DNA of 19,625 bases from assembly GCA_046756945.1 (NCBI GenBank), contig JBHHXI010000048.1, positions 1 through 19,625 on the forward strand. The letters are read 5' to 3'. This DNA is from JACZQZ01 sp046756945. Its GTDB lineage: Bacteria > Pseudomonadota > Alphaproteobacteria > Rhodospirillales > 2-02-FULL-58-16. How positions within the stretch are numbered: the first letter of the stretch is position 1; every line of letters begins with the position of its first letter. A program made the translations under genes and the position numbers. Of the stretch, positions 9,144 to 15,891 are shown piece by piece. A model generated the notes under the pieces. That model did not search any database. It saw nothing but the letters and a program-made list of their open reading frames with translations, and had not been told where the DNA came from.

Positions 9144-9170
9144 TTAGCACTGAGCCTTGGTGAGTGCCAG
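9144..9170 (-). promoter_or_regulatory. CIRCE operator (HrcA binding site)
   Basis: Minus strand reads CTGGCACTC, nine bases, CAGTGCTAA; the consensus is TTAGCACTC-N9-GAGTGCTAA, so 15 of 18 positions match. It lies directly downstream of the -10 box of the groESL promoter, the classical place for HrcA repression. hrcA itself is not in the window. Confidence 0.9.
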
Positions 9171-9171
9171 T

Positions 9172-9200
9172 GATTTAGGGGGCTTTACCGATACTGTCAA
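9172..9200 (-). promoter_or_regulatory. groESL promoter, inside the fetB 3' end
   Basis: Minus strand TTGACA (9200-9195, perfect -35), a 17-base spacer and TAAATC (9177-9172) as -10. The -35 and spacer are fetB codons, and the first three bases of the -10 are the fetB stop codon TAA. Transcription would start at about 9165, inside CIRCE, giving a groES leader of about 70 nt. Confidence 0.8.
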
Positions 9201-10038
9201 GGGAATGTTGGGGGCGATCTTTTCCCCGGCCCTCAGCCCCGGTGGTCAGGGTCAGCCGGTCCAGCCGAAGCCGGTGGCGTCCGTCGGTGAGGCGCCTGAC
9301 GCCGCCGAGCACGGCGGCCAGCACCCCCAGCCCGGTGCCGCCGGCGATCAGGAACATGATCAGGATCTGGTACTTCACGGCCTCGACGGGGTCGACGCCA
9401 GCCAGAATCTGACCGGTCATCATGCCGGGCAGGGCAACCAGGCCGGCGGCCGACATGGCGTTGATGATCGGGATCAGGCCGCCGCGCAGGGCCTCGCGGG
9501 TGATGGTGCCCATGGCCTCGGCAAATTCCTGCCCCAGCGCCAGGCGCGCCTCGATGGCCGTGCGTTCCCGCGCCGCCGCCGTCACCAGGCGGTCCAGACC
9601 CAGGCTGACCCCGGTCATGGTGTTGCCCAGGACCATGCCGAGCAGGGGGATGGCGTAGCGCGGGTCGTACCAGGGATCGGGTTTGACCTGGGTGGTGAGC
9701 GCCAGCACGGTGACGATGGTGGCCGCGGCCAGGATGCTGGTGGTGCCAAGACCATAGGCCCACAGGCCGGTGAAACGCCGGGTCTGGCGCGCCATCACCT
9801 CGCGCCCGGCGAACAGCACCATGACCAGCGCCGCCGCCGCCGTGAACAGCGGCGAGGCGACGGCGAACAGGCCCTTGAGCACCAGGGCGACAAGCGCCAA
9901 CTGCACCACCATGCGCCCGGCGGCGATCAGCAGGCGCCATTCCAGCCCCAGGCGCAGGCCTATGGAAAGGGCGGCGTTGAGGAGCACAAGAAGGGCGGCC
10001 AGGGCGATGTCGGTGTAGCTGAGGGTGATGTAGCTCAC
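9175..10038 (-). CDS. fetB: FetB-type ABC transporter permease
   Basis: 287 aa with about seven hydrophobic segments, of the UPF0014/FetB family (iron export and peroxide resistance in E. coli, with FetA). Family landmarks are VQLALVALVLKGLF, the cytoplasmic stretch with YAIPLLGMVLGNTMTGVSL, ALGQEFAEA and the AGLVALPGMMTGQILAG loop. The GTG at 10038 overlaps the fetA stop (GTGA) and has GGGAG upstream; it is the start that gives a family-like N-terminus, so the much longer open frame reaching 10461 is not used. The C-terminus is some 20-25 residues longer than typical, and this tail carries the groESL promoter. The metal transported is inferred from the family, not visible here. Confidence 0.9.
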   Translation of the reverse strand: MSYITLSYTDIALAALLVLLNAALSIGLRLGLEWRLLIAAGRMVVQLALVALVLKGLFAVASPLFTAAAALVMVLFAGREVMARQTRRFTGLWAYGLGTTSILAAATIVTVLALTTQVKPDPWYDPRYAIPLLGMVLGNTMTGVSLGLDRLVTAAARERTAIEARLALGQEFAEAMGTITREALRGGLIPIINAMSAAGLVALPGMMTGQILAGVDPVEAVKYQILIMFLIAGGTGLGVLAAVLGGVRRLTDGRHRLRLDRLTLTTGAEGRGKDRPQHSLDSIGKAP

Positions 10039-10733
10039 GTCCCGCTCCCGCTTTGCGCCGGGGCGGGGGTGTCGTCCGTGACCCTGCCGTCCTTCATCAC
10101 CAGGCGGCGCCGCGCCAGCCGTTGGGTCTGCCCGCCATCGTGGGTGACCAGAAGGATCGCCACGCCGTCGGCCAGGCGTTCGCTGAGCACGTCTTCCACC
10201 TTGAGCGCCGTTTCCCGGTCGAGGCCCGAGGTCGGCTCGTCCAGGAGCAGCACCCGCGGCTCGACAAGAAGCGCCCGCGCCAGGGCCAGCCTCTGGCGCT
10301 CGCCCGTGGACAGGCGGAACACCGGCCAGTCCAGGGCCTCGGCGGGCAGCCCCAGGCGGGGCACAAGGCGCCGGGCCGCGTCTGCGTCGGGGAAGTGGCT
10401 GGCCACGTCGTCCGCCCACCAGCCGGAATCCGGCGGCACATAGGCCACCAGCCGGCGCCACCGGGGTGCCGGGATGTCCCGGCGCGCGGCGTCATCAAGA
10501 CGGATATCGCCCTCGTTCGGGTCCAGATCCACAATCGCCCGCATCAGCATGCTCTTGCCCGCCCCCGACGGCCCGCTGAGCGCCACGCACTCGCCGGCCT
10601 CTATGCTCAGGTCGACGGGCTCAAGGCCGGGCCGGGTGAGTTGGCGGATAGTCAACACGGGCAGGGCTCCGTCTGGCACGGGCGCCCGGGTTGGCAGGAG
10701 GCGCCGCACGCGAATAACGGCCTCTGGCGGCAC
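10035..10733 (-). CDS. fetA: FetA-type ABC transporter ATP-binding protein
   Basis: About 232 aa ATPase partner of the FetB permease. Walker A GPSGAGKS at 54-61, signature LSTGE at 141-145, Walker B VLLLDEP at 161-167 and the H-loop His198 in LLVTHDG are intact. At the Q-loop, where the E. coli protein has Gln, this one reads YVPPDSGWW (Pro at 100-101). The start is uncertain: GTG at 10733 gives the length quoted, but GTG at 10679 (18 codons in) would fit the family N-terminus as well, and neither has a clear Shine-Dalgarno. The stop overlaps the fetB start, so the pair is one operon. It is divergent from the diguanylate cyclase gene across about 290 bp. Confidence 0.88.
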   Translation of the reverse strand: MPPEAVIRVRRLLPTRAPVPDGALPVLTIRQLTRPGLEPVDLSIEAGECVALSGPSGAGKSMLMRAIVDLDPNEGDIRLDDAARRDIPAPRWRRLVAYVPPDSGWWADDVASHFPDADAARRLVPRLGLPAEALDWPVFRLSTGERQRLALARALLVEPRVLLLDEPTSGLDRETALKVEDVLSERLADGVAILLVTHDGGQTQRLARRRLVMKDGRVTDDTPAPAQSGSGT

Positions 10734-10937
10734 AGGGGCGGCACATGGATTGCGAAGGTGCCGCCGGTGGACCGGCAGCGCACAACGCGAGTACTAAACG
10801 GTTTGCACGAAGGCAACAACGGGGAATCGGGGCGCGCTGGCCGTCGTCGCCCCCGGTCCCCACATCACCCTATGGCGGGTGGCGATGTCGCGTCCGGGCG
10901 CCGCCGCGCGACGGCCCCGGGGGGCAGGAATTTCCCC

Positions 10938-10965
10938 TTGGACTCGGCGGCGCGATGGCTATGCT
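10938..10965 (+). promoter_or_regulatory. Candidate promoter of the diguanylate cyclase gene
   Basis: TTGGAC (10938-10943), 16-base spacer, TATGCT (10960-10965), about 55 bases before the GTG start at 11021. The rest of the fetA-to-cyclase interval (10734-11020) shows no gene that I can support; the reading frame is open through it but without cyclase-family sequence. Confidence 0.35.
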
Positions 10966-11020
10966 GCGAACACGCCACGGGCGACGGTCCGGCCGGCGGG
11001 TGGGGGACGGAGGAAAAACG

Positions 11021-12073
11021 GTGGAGTATTCGGAATCCCTCGAAAAGGCGGGCGAATACGCGCGGTCCGCGTTCTCCCTGATGGAGAGCAAGTCGATACC
11101 CGCCACGCCCAATAATTTCGCCGTGTGGTTTGTCTATTACTCGGGCAGGTACCCGGACCTCACGCGCGCCCTGGACAAGCTGCTCGAGAAAGACGAGGAG
11201 TTCACGGAGGCGCGCAACGCCGAAATTTTCGACCAGTTCTTCACCTTCGTTCGCGAGGGCGCGGCGGCCGCCGACGCCGCCGAAAGGGTCGGCTCGGAAC
11301 TGGCCAATATCCTCGCCTACCTGGATTCGGCGGGCGACGACGCCGCCGAGTACGGCAAGTTCCTGGAGTCGATCACCGGCAAGGTCGCCGGATCGGGAAG
11401 TGTGAGCGACTTCAAGGTCCTCATCGCGGACGCCCTTTCGGCAACGCGGTCGATGGAAGGGCAGACCAGGACCCTCCAGGAAAAGCTCGACGCCTCGTCC
11501 CGGGAAATCGCCCAGCTCAAAGAGGATCTGGAGGACATGCGGCTCGAGGCCATGACCGACGCGCTGACCGCCATCCCCAACCGCAAGCTGTTCGACATCC
11601 AGTTGCGCCAGTCCGCCAGCGAGGCCGCGAAGAACGAGGAAGAGCTGTGCCTGCTCATGGTCGACATCGACCATTTCAAGAAATTCAACGACACCTATGG
11701 CCACCAGGTAGGCGACCAGGTGCTGAAGCTCATTGGCTCGACCCTCACCGCATGCATCAAGGGCCAGGACACCGCCGCCCGGTACGGCGGCGAAGAGTTC
11801 GCCATCATCCTGCCGCGCACCAGCCTCAAGGACGCCCTTACCGTGGCCGAGAACATCCGCCGGGCGGTGGGCACGAAGAAGGTCGTAAACCGGACCACCG
11901 GCGAGGACCTGGGCACCATTACGGTCTCCATCGGGGCGGGCCGTTTCGAGTACGGCGAGCCCGTGTCCGAGTTGATCTCCCGCGCCGACGAGGCCCTGTA
12001 CATGGCCAAGCATAAAGGCCGCGACCGGGTCGTTTCCCAGGACCAGGTCGGGGATTCGGCGCTGAACGCCTGA
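11021..12073 (+). CDS. GGDEF diguanylate cyclase
   Basis: 350 aa. Makes the second messenger c-di-GMP from two GTP. The N-terminal half (1-145) is an alpha-helical sensor-like region with SIPATPNNFAVWFVYYSG, seen in a group of alphaproteobacterial cyclases; no membrane segment, so soluble. A coiled coil (about 145-176) leads to the GGDEF domain: MTDALTAIPNRKLFD, MVDIDHFKKFNDTYGH and the active-site loop GGEEF at 256-260. The inhibitory I-site, usually RxxD five residues before GGEEF, reads KGQD at 247-250. Start: GTG at 11021 with GGAGG at 11009-11013 (seven-base spacing) beats the open frame from 10745, whose extra residues are low-complexity. There is no EAL domain. The ligand sensed is unknown. 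Confidence 0.93.
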   Translation: MEYSESLEKAGEYARSAFSLMESKSIPATPNNFAVWFVYYSGRYPDLTRALDKLLEKDEEFTEARNAEIFDQFFTFVREGAAAADAAERVGSELANILAYLDSAGDDAAEYGKFLESITGKVAGSGSVSDFKVLIADALSATRSMEGQTRTLQEKLDASSREIAQLKEDLEDMRLEAMTDALTAIPNRKLFDIQLRQSASEAAKNEEELCLLMVDIDHFKKFNDTYGHQVGDQVLKLIGSTLTACIKGQDTAARYGGEEFAIILPRTSLKDALTVAENIRRAVGTKKVVNRTTGEDLGTITVSIGAGRFEYGEPVSELISRADEALYMAKHKGRDRVVSQDQVGDSALNA

Positions 12074-12130
12074 TTCAGCGGTTCGCGGGGGTGTCCCGCC
12101 GGACCTTTCCCACGTTCCCCTGACCGCGGG

Positions 12131-12147
12131 GCCGTAAAGGCTTTTTT
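12131..12147 (+). terminator. Weak candidate terminator after the cyclase gene
   Basis: GCC, five-base loop, GGC, then six T. The stem is only three Watson-Crick pairs plus possible G-T pairs, so this is doubtful; a separate 5 bp GC hairpin (12085-12089 with 12095-12099) lies upstream without a T run. Confidence 0.2.
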
Positions 12148-12185
12148 CACATAAGTAAGGCACCGTCTGCGGCGGGTGGGGAACC

Positions 12186-13961
12186 ATGAGCAGCCATCGC
12201 TCGAAGATGAGCCGCGTGATGATGCGGCTGCGCAGGGTGATCAGGAACGACCAGTTGATCCTGGCGGTCCTGGCCCTGGTGGTGGGTGCCGCCGCGGGCG
12301 GGGGCGTCGTCCTGTTCCGCGAAGGGATCGGCCTGGTTCAGACCGTCTTCTACGGTTCCCCGACCGCCCACCTTTCTGCCCACGTGCAGGGGCTCGCGTG
12401 GTGGCACCTGTTGGCCGCGCCGGCGGCCGGGGGACTGCTGATCGGGCTGTTGGTCCATCGCCTGCTGCCCGGGCGGCGCCCCCACGGGGTCGCCGACGTC
12501 ATCGAGGCCGGCACCCTGCATAGCGGGCGCATGTCGGCGACGACGGGTCTGCGCGCCGCCGTGATCAACGCCGCCTCCATCGGCGTCGGAGCTTCGGTCG
12601 GCCGCGAGGGGCCGGCGGTGCACCTTGGCGCCTGGCTGGGCGGCTGGCTCGCCAAGCGGCTGCGGCTGACGCCGGCCCTGTCGCGCACCCTGCTCGGCTG
12701 CGGCGTCGCCGCCGCGGTGGCGGCATCGTTCAATGCGCCCATCGCCGGGGCCCTGTTCGCCAACGAGGTGGTGCTCCGCCATTACGCGTTGAAGGCCTTC
12801 GCGCCGGTGGTCATCGCCAGCGTCGCCGGGACCGTGGTGTCGCGGGCCTATTTCGGCGACTTCCCGGCCTTCATCATCGCCGAGCACGCCATCGCCTCGT
12901 TGTGGGAGTTCCCCGCCTTCGCCGGGCTGGGAATCGCCGCCGGAATTGTCGCCGTCGTGTTTATGCATGGGGTCGCGCTGAGCGAGAAGACGGCCCGGAA
13001 ATTGCCGATACCGCCGTGGCTGCGGCCGGCGCTGGGGGGCCTGGTCGTGGGGGCCATGGCGCTTGCCTTTCCCCAGGTGTTGGGGGTCGGCTACGGCGCC
13101 ACGGAAACGGCGCTCGCGGTGGGCTTTCCCCTGTCCTTGCTGATCGCCGTGGGCGCGGCCAAGGTGGCGGCCACCGCCATCAGCCTGGGTTTCGGCTTCG
13201 GCGGCGGTGTCTTCAGCCCGTCCCTGGTCATCGGGGCCATGCTGGGAGGCGCGTACGGGATGGTCGCCACCCTGGTCTTTCCCGAACTGTCGTCCGGCGC
13301 CGGGGCCTACACCCTGATCGGCATGGGGGCGATGGCGGCGGCGGTCCTGGGCGCGCCGATCTCGACCACCCTGATCATCTTCGAGATGACCGGCGACTAC
13401 GCCCTCACCGTGGCGGTGATGATGGCCGTCGTCGTCGCCTCGGTGACCACCCAGCAGCTATACGGGCGCAGCTTCTTCACCGCGCAGCTGGAGCGGCGGG
13501 GGGTCGACCTCAAGGTTGGCCTGGAAAGGGCGCTCCTGAGGACGCTCAAGGTGGGCGAGGTGATGTCGCGGGAAAGCGACCTGGTGACCCCGGACGTAGG
13601 CCTGCCCCTGATGCGGGTCCTGCTGCAGAGGTCGGCCACGGGCGTGCTGTTCGTGGTCCGCGAAAACGGAGAGTTCCGTGGCACCATCACCCTCGCCGAC
13701 CTGAGCGAGGCGGCCTTCGACCAGGGCGTCGACAACCTGATCTTTGCCGGCGACGTGGCGCGGATGGGTCCCGCGGTGCTGGCCGCCGGCGACGATCTGG
13801 AGACCGCCCTGGCGCTGATACGCGAGACCGGCGAGACGCACATCGCCGTGGTCGATGACACGGGCTCCATGCTCTTTGCCGGCTGTGTGCGCGAGCGCGA
13901 CATGATCGACGCCCACAACCGGGCGCTGGTGCAAAGCCGGCGCGAGGAACGCGGCGAATAG
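12186..13961 (+). CDS. CLC chloride channel/transporter with CBS pair
   Basis: 591 aa inner-membrane protein. The CLC membrane domain (about 20-440) has the anion pathway motifs: HGVADV in the place of GSGIP, GREGP at 139-143 with the gating Glu141, SFNAPIAGALF, and GGGVFSPSL at 339-347. The C-terminus (about 460-580) is a pair of CBS domains that commonly bind adenine nucleotides and regulate transport. At the site of the internal proton glutamate (Glu203 of E. coli ClC-ec1) this protein has Val195, after Glu194, as in CLC channels, so passive chloride conduction is more likely than H+ exchange; this is an inference from alignment by eye. The ATG at 12186 follows GGGGAA; Met8 or Met12 are alternatives. 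The gene stands alone. Confidence 0.93.
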   Translation: MSSHRSKMSRVMMRLRRVIRNDQLILAVLALVVGAAAGGGVVLFREGIGLVQTVFYGSPTAHLSAHVQGLAWWHLLAAPAAGGLLIGLLVHRLLPGRRPHGVADVIEAGTLHSGRMSATTGLRAAVINAASIGVGASVGREGPAVHLGAWLGGWLAKRLRLTPALSRTLLGCGVAAAVAASFNAPIAGALFANEVVLRHYALKAFAPVVIASVAGTVVSRAYFGDFPAFIIAEHAIASLWEFPAFAGLGIAAGIVAVVFMHGVALSEKTARKLPIPPWLRPALGGLVVGAMALAFPQVLGVGYGATETALAVGFPLSLLIAVGAAKVAATAISLGFGFGGGVFSPSLVIGAMLGGAYGMVATLVFPELSSGAGAYTLIGMGAMAAAVLGAPISTTLIIFEMTGDYALTVAVMMAVVVASVTTQQLYGRSFFTAQLERRGVDLKVGLERALLRTLKVGEVMSRESDLVTPDVGLPLMRVLLQRSATGVLFVVRENGEFRGTITLADLSEAAFDQGVDNLIFAGDVARMGPAVLAAGDDLETALALIRETGETHIAVVDDTGSMLFAGCVRERDMIDAHNRALVQSRREERGE

Positions 13962-14002
13962 CATAAATGACGTGGATGTACCCTTTCCCGAATAGAGCAA
14001 GT

Positions 14003-14239
14003 CTACTTCGACATCATTTCATAGACCCTGATGCTCGATATGTACGGATTGCTTTTCGCCATCTTCTCTGCATCATCAAGGGTGTCGGCGCTCATGATCG
14101 TGAAGCCGGTGATGGATTCAAGTCCCAGTGGCAAATCCTTGGTTCCAGCTTCCGAGATTTCTCGACCACCACTGAAATGCCCCCCCATGTCGATAATATT
14201 GTCTTTCATTGACTCGAACCACTTGCCCCAGGCTGCCAT
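14003..14239 (-). CDS. YCII-domain protein, start codon apparently lost
   Basis: 78 aa from the first available ATG (14239) to the TAG at 14003. The sequence matches the YCII-related family, small dimeric ferredoxin-like-fold proteins of unknown function: GGHFSGGREISEAGTKDLP, ITGFTIMSADTLDDAEKMA and a C-terminal SSIRVYEMMSK. The first strand of the domain is encoded upstream of this ATG (KEICFLHYGFEKPTPEI, 14290 down to 14240) and is clearly conserved, so 14239 is not the natural start. There is no ATG, GTG or TTG in frame back to the stop at 14390-14392; a good AAGGAG (14304-14299) lies five bases before an AGT codon (14293-14291) where ATG is expected. The gene is either broken, uses a non-standard start, or contains a sequencing error. 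It is visibly less GC-rich than the rest of the window. Confidence 0.75.
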   Translation of the reverse strand: MAAWGKWFESMKDNIIDMGGHFSGGREISEAGTKDLPLGLESITGFTIMSADTLDDAEKMAKSNPYISSIRVYEMMSK

Positions 14240-14298
14240 GATTTCCGGCGTGGGCTTTTCAAACCCGTAGTGTAAAAAACAAATTTCTTTACTGTTCT

Positions 14299-14304
14299 CT
14301 CCTT
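14299..14304 (-). promoter_or_regulatory. Ribosome binding site facing a missing start codon
   Basis: AAGGAG on the minus strand, followed by AGAAC and then AGT AAA GAA, the point where YCII proteins begin with Met-Lys. It shows where the gene's start should be. Confidence 0.6.
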
Positions 14305-14434
14305 GTTGTTGATTGTTGCCGCGATTGCCTTGTGCGCTTACTTGTCGTGACTTAGGGCTTGCTATTTCTTCTTCATGCGTCGCGCGATCTCAGCGCCATC
14401 GGCAGACAGAGCATCGGAAGCGAGTGCTAGGCGG

Positions 14435-15481
14435 CTACAGGCCGCCTTTCAGCCTCAGCCAGCGGTAGCGGTCGAGCGACGGCACGACGACCCGCGCGAT
14501 GACCGGGTCGGCGGCGCCCATGGGCAGCACGTCGATGGGGATGGGCGTGCCGGCGTCGCCCCGGGCCCATACCTTGCGGAAAAAGTCGGCCATGTCCCTG
14601 ACCCGTTTTCCGCCGACGCCCATGATGATGTCGCCGGCCTTGAGGCCGACCTTCTCGGCGGGACCGCCGGCGGCGACCCGGACGATGAAGACGCGGCCCC
14701 GGTTCTGCTTCGTGTAAAGCCCCAGCCACGGGTGCGACGGCCGCGACGGACGTCCGTGCGCCAGCAGGTCGGCGAGGATGGGCTTGAGCCCGTCGATGGG
14801 CACGAACATGTTGCCCGGCCCCGGTGTCGCCGGCGCCACCGCGTCGTTGACGAACAGCGAGCCGATGCCGAGCAGGCGCCCGTCGGGACCGATCAGCGCG
14901 GCGCCGCCGTATCCGGGATGGGGCGGGGCGGTGAATATGGCGTTCTCCTGCAGGTATTCCCAATATCCGGCGAAGGGACGGCGCGACACCACCCGGGCCG
15001 GAGTCACGGGCCGCACGCCTTCGTGGCTGACGGCAAGGACCCTGTCTCCTTCGGCGAGCGCCGCCGAATCGCCCAATGCCACGGGTTTGATGCCGAGCGG
15101 CCTGTCGGCGCGCAGGAGCCCGAAGCCGGTGTTGTGGTCATACCCGACAACCGTCGCCGGGACGGCCTCGCCGTCCGGGGTCAGGACCTCGGCCGCCGTC
15201 GCCTCCAGAATCAGATAGCCGATGGTCAGCACCAGGCCGTCGGCGCCGATGACGACGCCGCTGCCCTCGCGCTCGGTGCCGAGGGAGCCCGCGGTGCGGG
15301 CGTCGGCGCGGATATCGGCGCGCACCCCGACCACCGCCCGCAGCACCTCGGCGACGGAGTCGGCGCCGGGCGGCGGCTCGGCGGCGTACGCCGTCCCCGC
15401 CGGGCCCGACAGCAGCAGGGCCAGGCCGGCCGCGGCCAGCGCAAGCCGCGCCCCCGGCGACCGGGTGCGCATGATGGTCAT
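14435..15481 (-). CDS. Exported HtrA-like PDZ protein without catalytic triad
   Basis: 348 aa. A signal peptide (basic MRTRSPGAR, hydrophobic LALAAAGLALLLSG, likely cleavage after AYA at 31-33) sends it to the periplasm. Residues about 72-240 have the chymotrypsin-like HtrA/DegP layout (GSGVVIGADG, VPATVVGYD, VALGDSAAL, GDRVLAVS) and about 252-330 form a PDZ domain (AEKVGLKAGDIIMGVGG). All three catalytic positions are replaced: the His of LTNAHVV aligns with Tyr89 (LTIGYLI), the Asp of TDLAVL with Gly119 (TGFGLL), and the Ser of PGNSGGPL with Gly192 (PGYGGAAL). It is therefore probably a non-proteolytic binding or scaffold protein. The ATG at 15481 follows GGAGGGG with six-base spacing and gives the signal peptide; the 32-codon longer frame is rejected. 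A stand-alone gene. Confidence 0.88.
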   Translation of the reverse strand: MTIMRTRSPGARLALAAAGLALLLSGPAGTAYAAEPPPGADSVAEVLRAVVGVRADIRADARTAGSLGTEREGSGVVIGADGLVLTIGYLILEATAAEVLTPDGEAVPATVVGYDHNTGFGLLRADRPLGIKPVALGDSAALAEGDRVLAVSHEGVRPVTPARVVSRRPFAGYWEYLQENAIFTAPPHPGYGGAALIGPDGRLLGIGSLFVNDAVAPATPGPGNMFVPIDGLKPILADLLAHGRPSRPSHPWLGLYTKQNRGRVFIVRVAAGGPAEKVGLKAGDIIMGVGGKRVRDMADFFRKVWARGDAGTPIPIDVLPMGAADPVIARVVVPSLDRYRWLRLKGGL

Positions 15482-15678
15482 GACGGTCCCCTCCGCAGAT
15501 TGACGCCAATGTAAATGGGGCGCCGGGAAAGGCCAGGAAAAAGAGGGTCGTGTCCCGGTTTGAAATCCTGCCGACACTTTGCGGACATTGGCGGGTTTAC
15601 GAAGAAGGTATGGTTGCCGTGTGGATTTTGGCGCCGTTGGTCGTACGGTCGATCATGGCACACGCGGCGGCGTTATCA

Positions 15679-15702
15679 TTTGGACGTCATCTTTTGGACG
15701 TC
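15679..15702. repeat. 10 bp direct repeat, 14 bp period
   Basis: TTTGGACGTC at 15679-15688 and again at 15693-15702; each contains the palindrome GACGTC. Possible regulator half-sites; could be chance. Confidence 0.5.
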
Positions 15703-15833
15703 CTGGGCCGTCTGCGCGTAATTGTCCTATTCAGGACGAGGACGCTGAGGCGCGGGCGAACGTCCGTTCGGGGTTGGATATGCTGATGTGTTTTTCCGGC
15801 CACGAAAATTTGCCCATTGACCCTGTACCAACT

Positions 15834-15853
15834 ACTAATCCCATACTAGTCCC
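15834..15853. repeat. 9 bp near-direct repeat, 11 bp period
   Basis: ACTAATCCC (15834-15842) and ACTAGTCCC (15845-15853), one mismatch, one helical turn apart, 38 bases before the pentapeptide gene. Confidence 0.4.
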
Positions 15854-15891
15854 CCGGCCTTGAAAAAAGGCAGCCGATTCAGGCGAAATCC

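Larger units (their letters stand above)
15482..15891. other. Gene-free region with short repeats
   Basis: About 410 bases between the divergent HtrA-like and pentapeptide genes. Small open frames exist on both strands (the longest 78 codons, 15550-15786), but none has a well-placed Shine-Dalgarno and a recognisable product. It holds two short direct repeats (listed separately), is less GC-rich than the flanking genes, and must contain the promoters of both neighbours, which I could not place with confidence. Confidence 0.6.

Noticed and set aside
10745..11020. N-terminal extension of the diguanylate cyclase
   Set aside because: The 92 extra residues are Gly/Arg/Pro-rich and unlike the family; GGAGG before the GTG at 11021 marks the start.
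14429..14447. 7 bp hairpin (AGGCGGC/GCCGCCT) over the stop codon of the HtrA-like gene
   Set aside because: No T run follows on the minus strand and most of the stem is coding sequence for KGGL; not a credible terminator.
15550..15786. Small plus-strand frame, 78 codons or 58 from an internal ATG, with a hydrophobic start
   Set aside because: The only purine-rich stretch is directly against the internal ATG, too close for a ribosome binding site, and the C-terminal half is Arg-rich, as random GC-rich frames are.
15810..15838. TTGCCC-N17-TACTAA as promoter of the pentapeptide gene
   Set aside because: Only 4 of 6 and 3 of 6 matches, and several equally weak hexamer pairs exist nearby.
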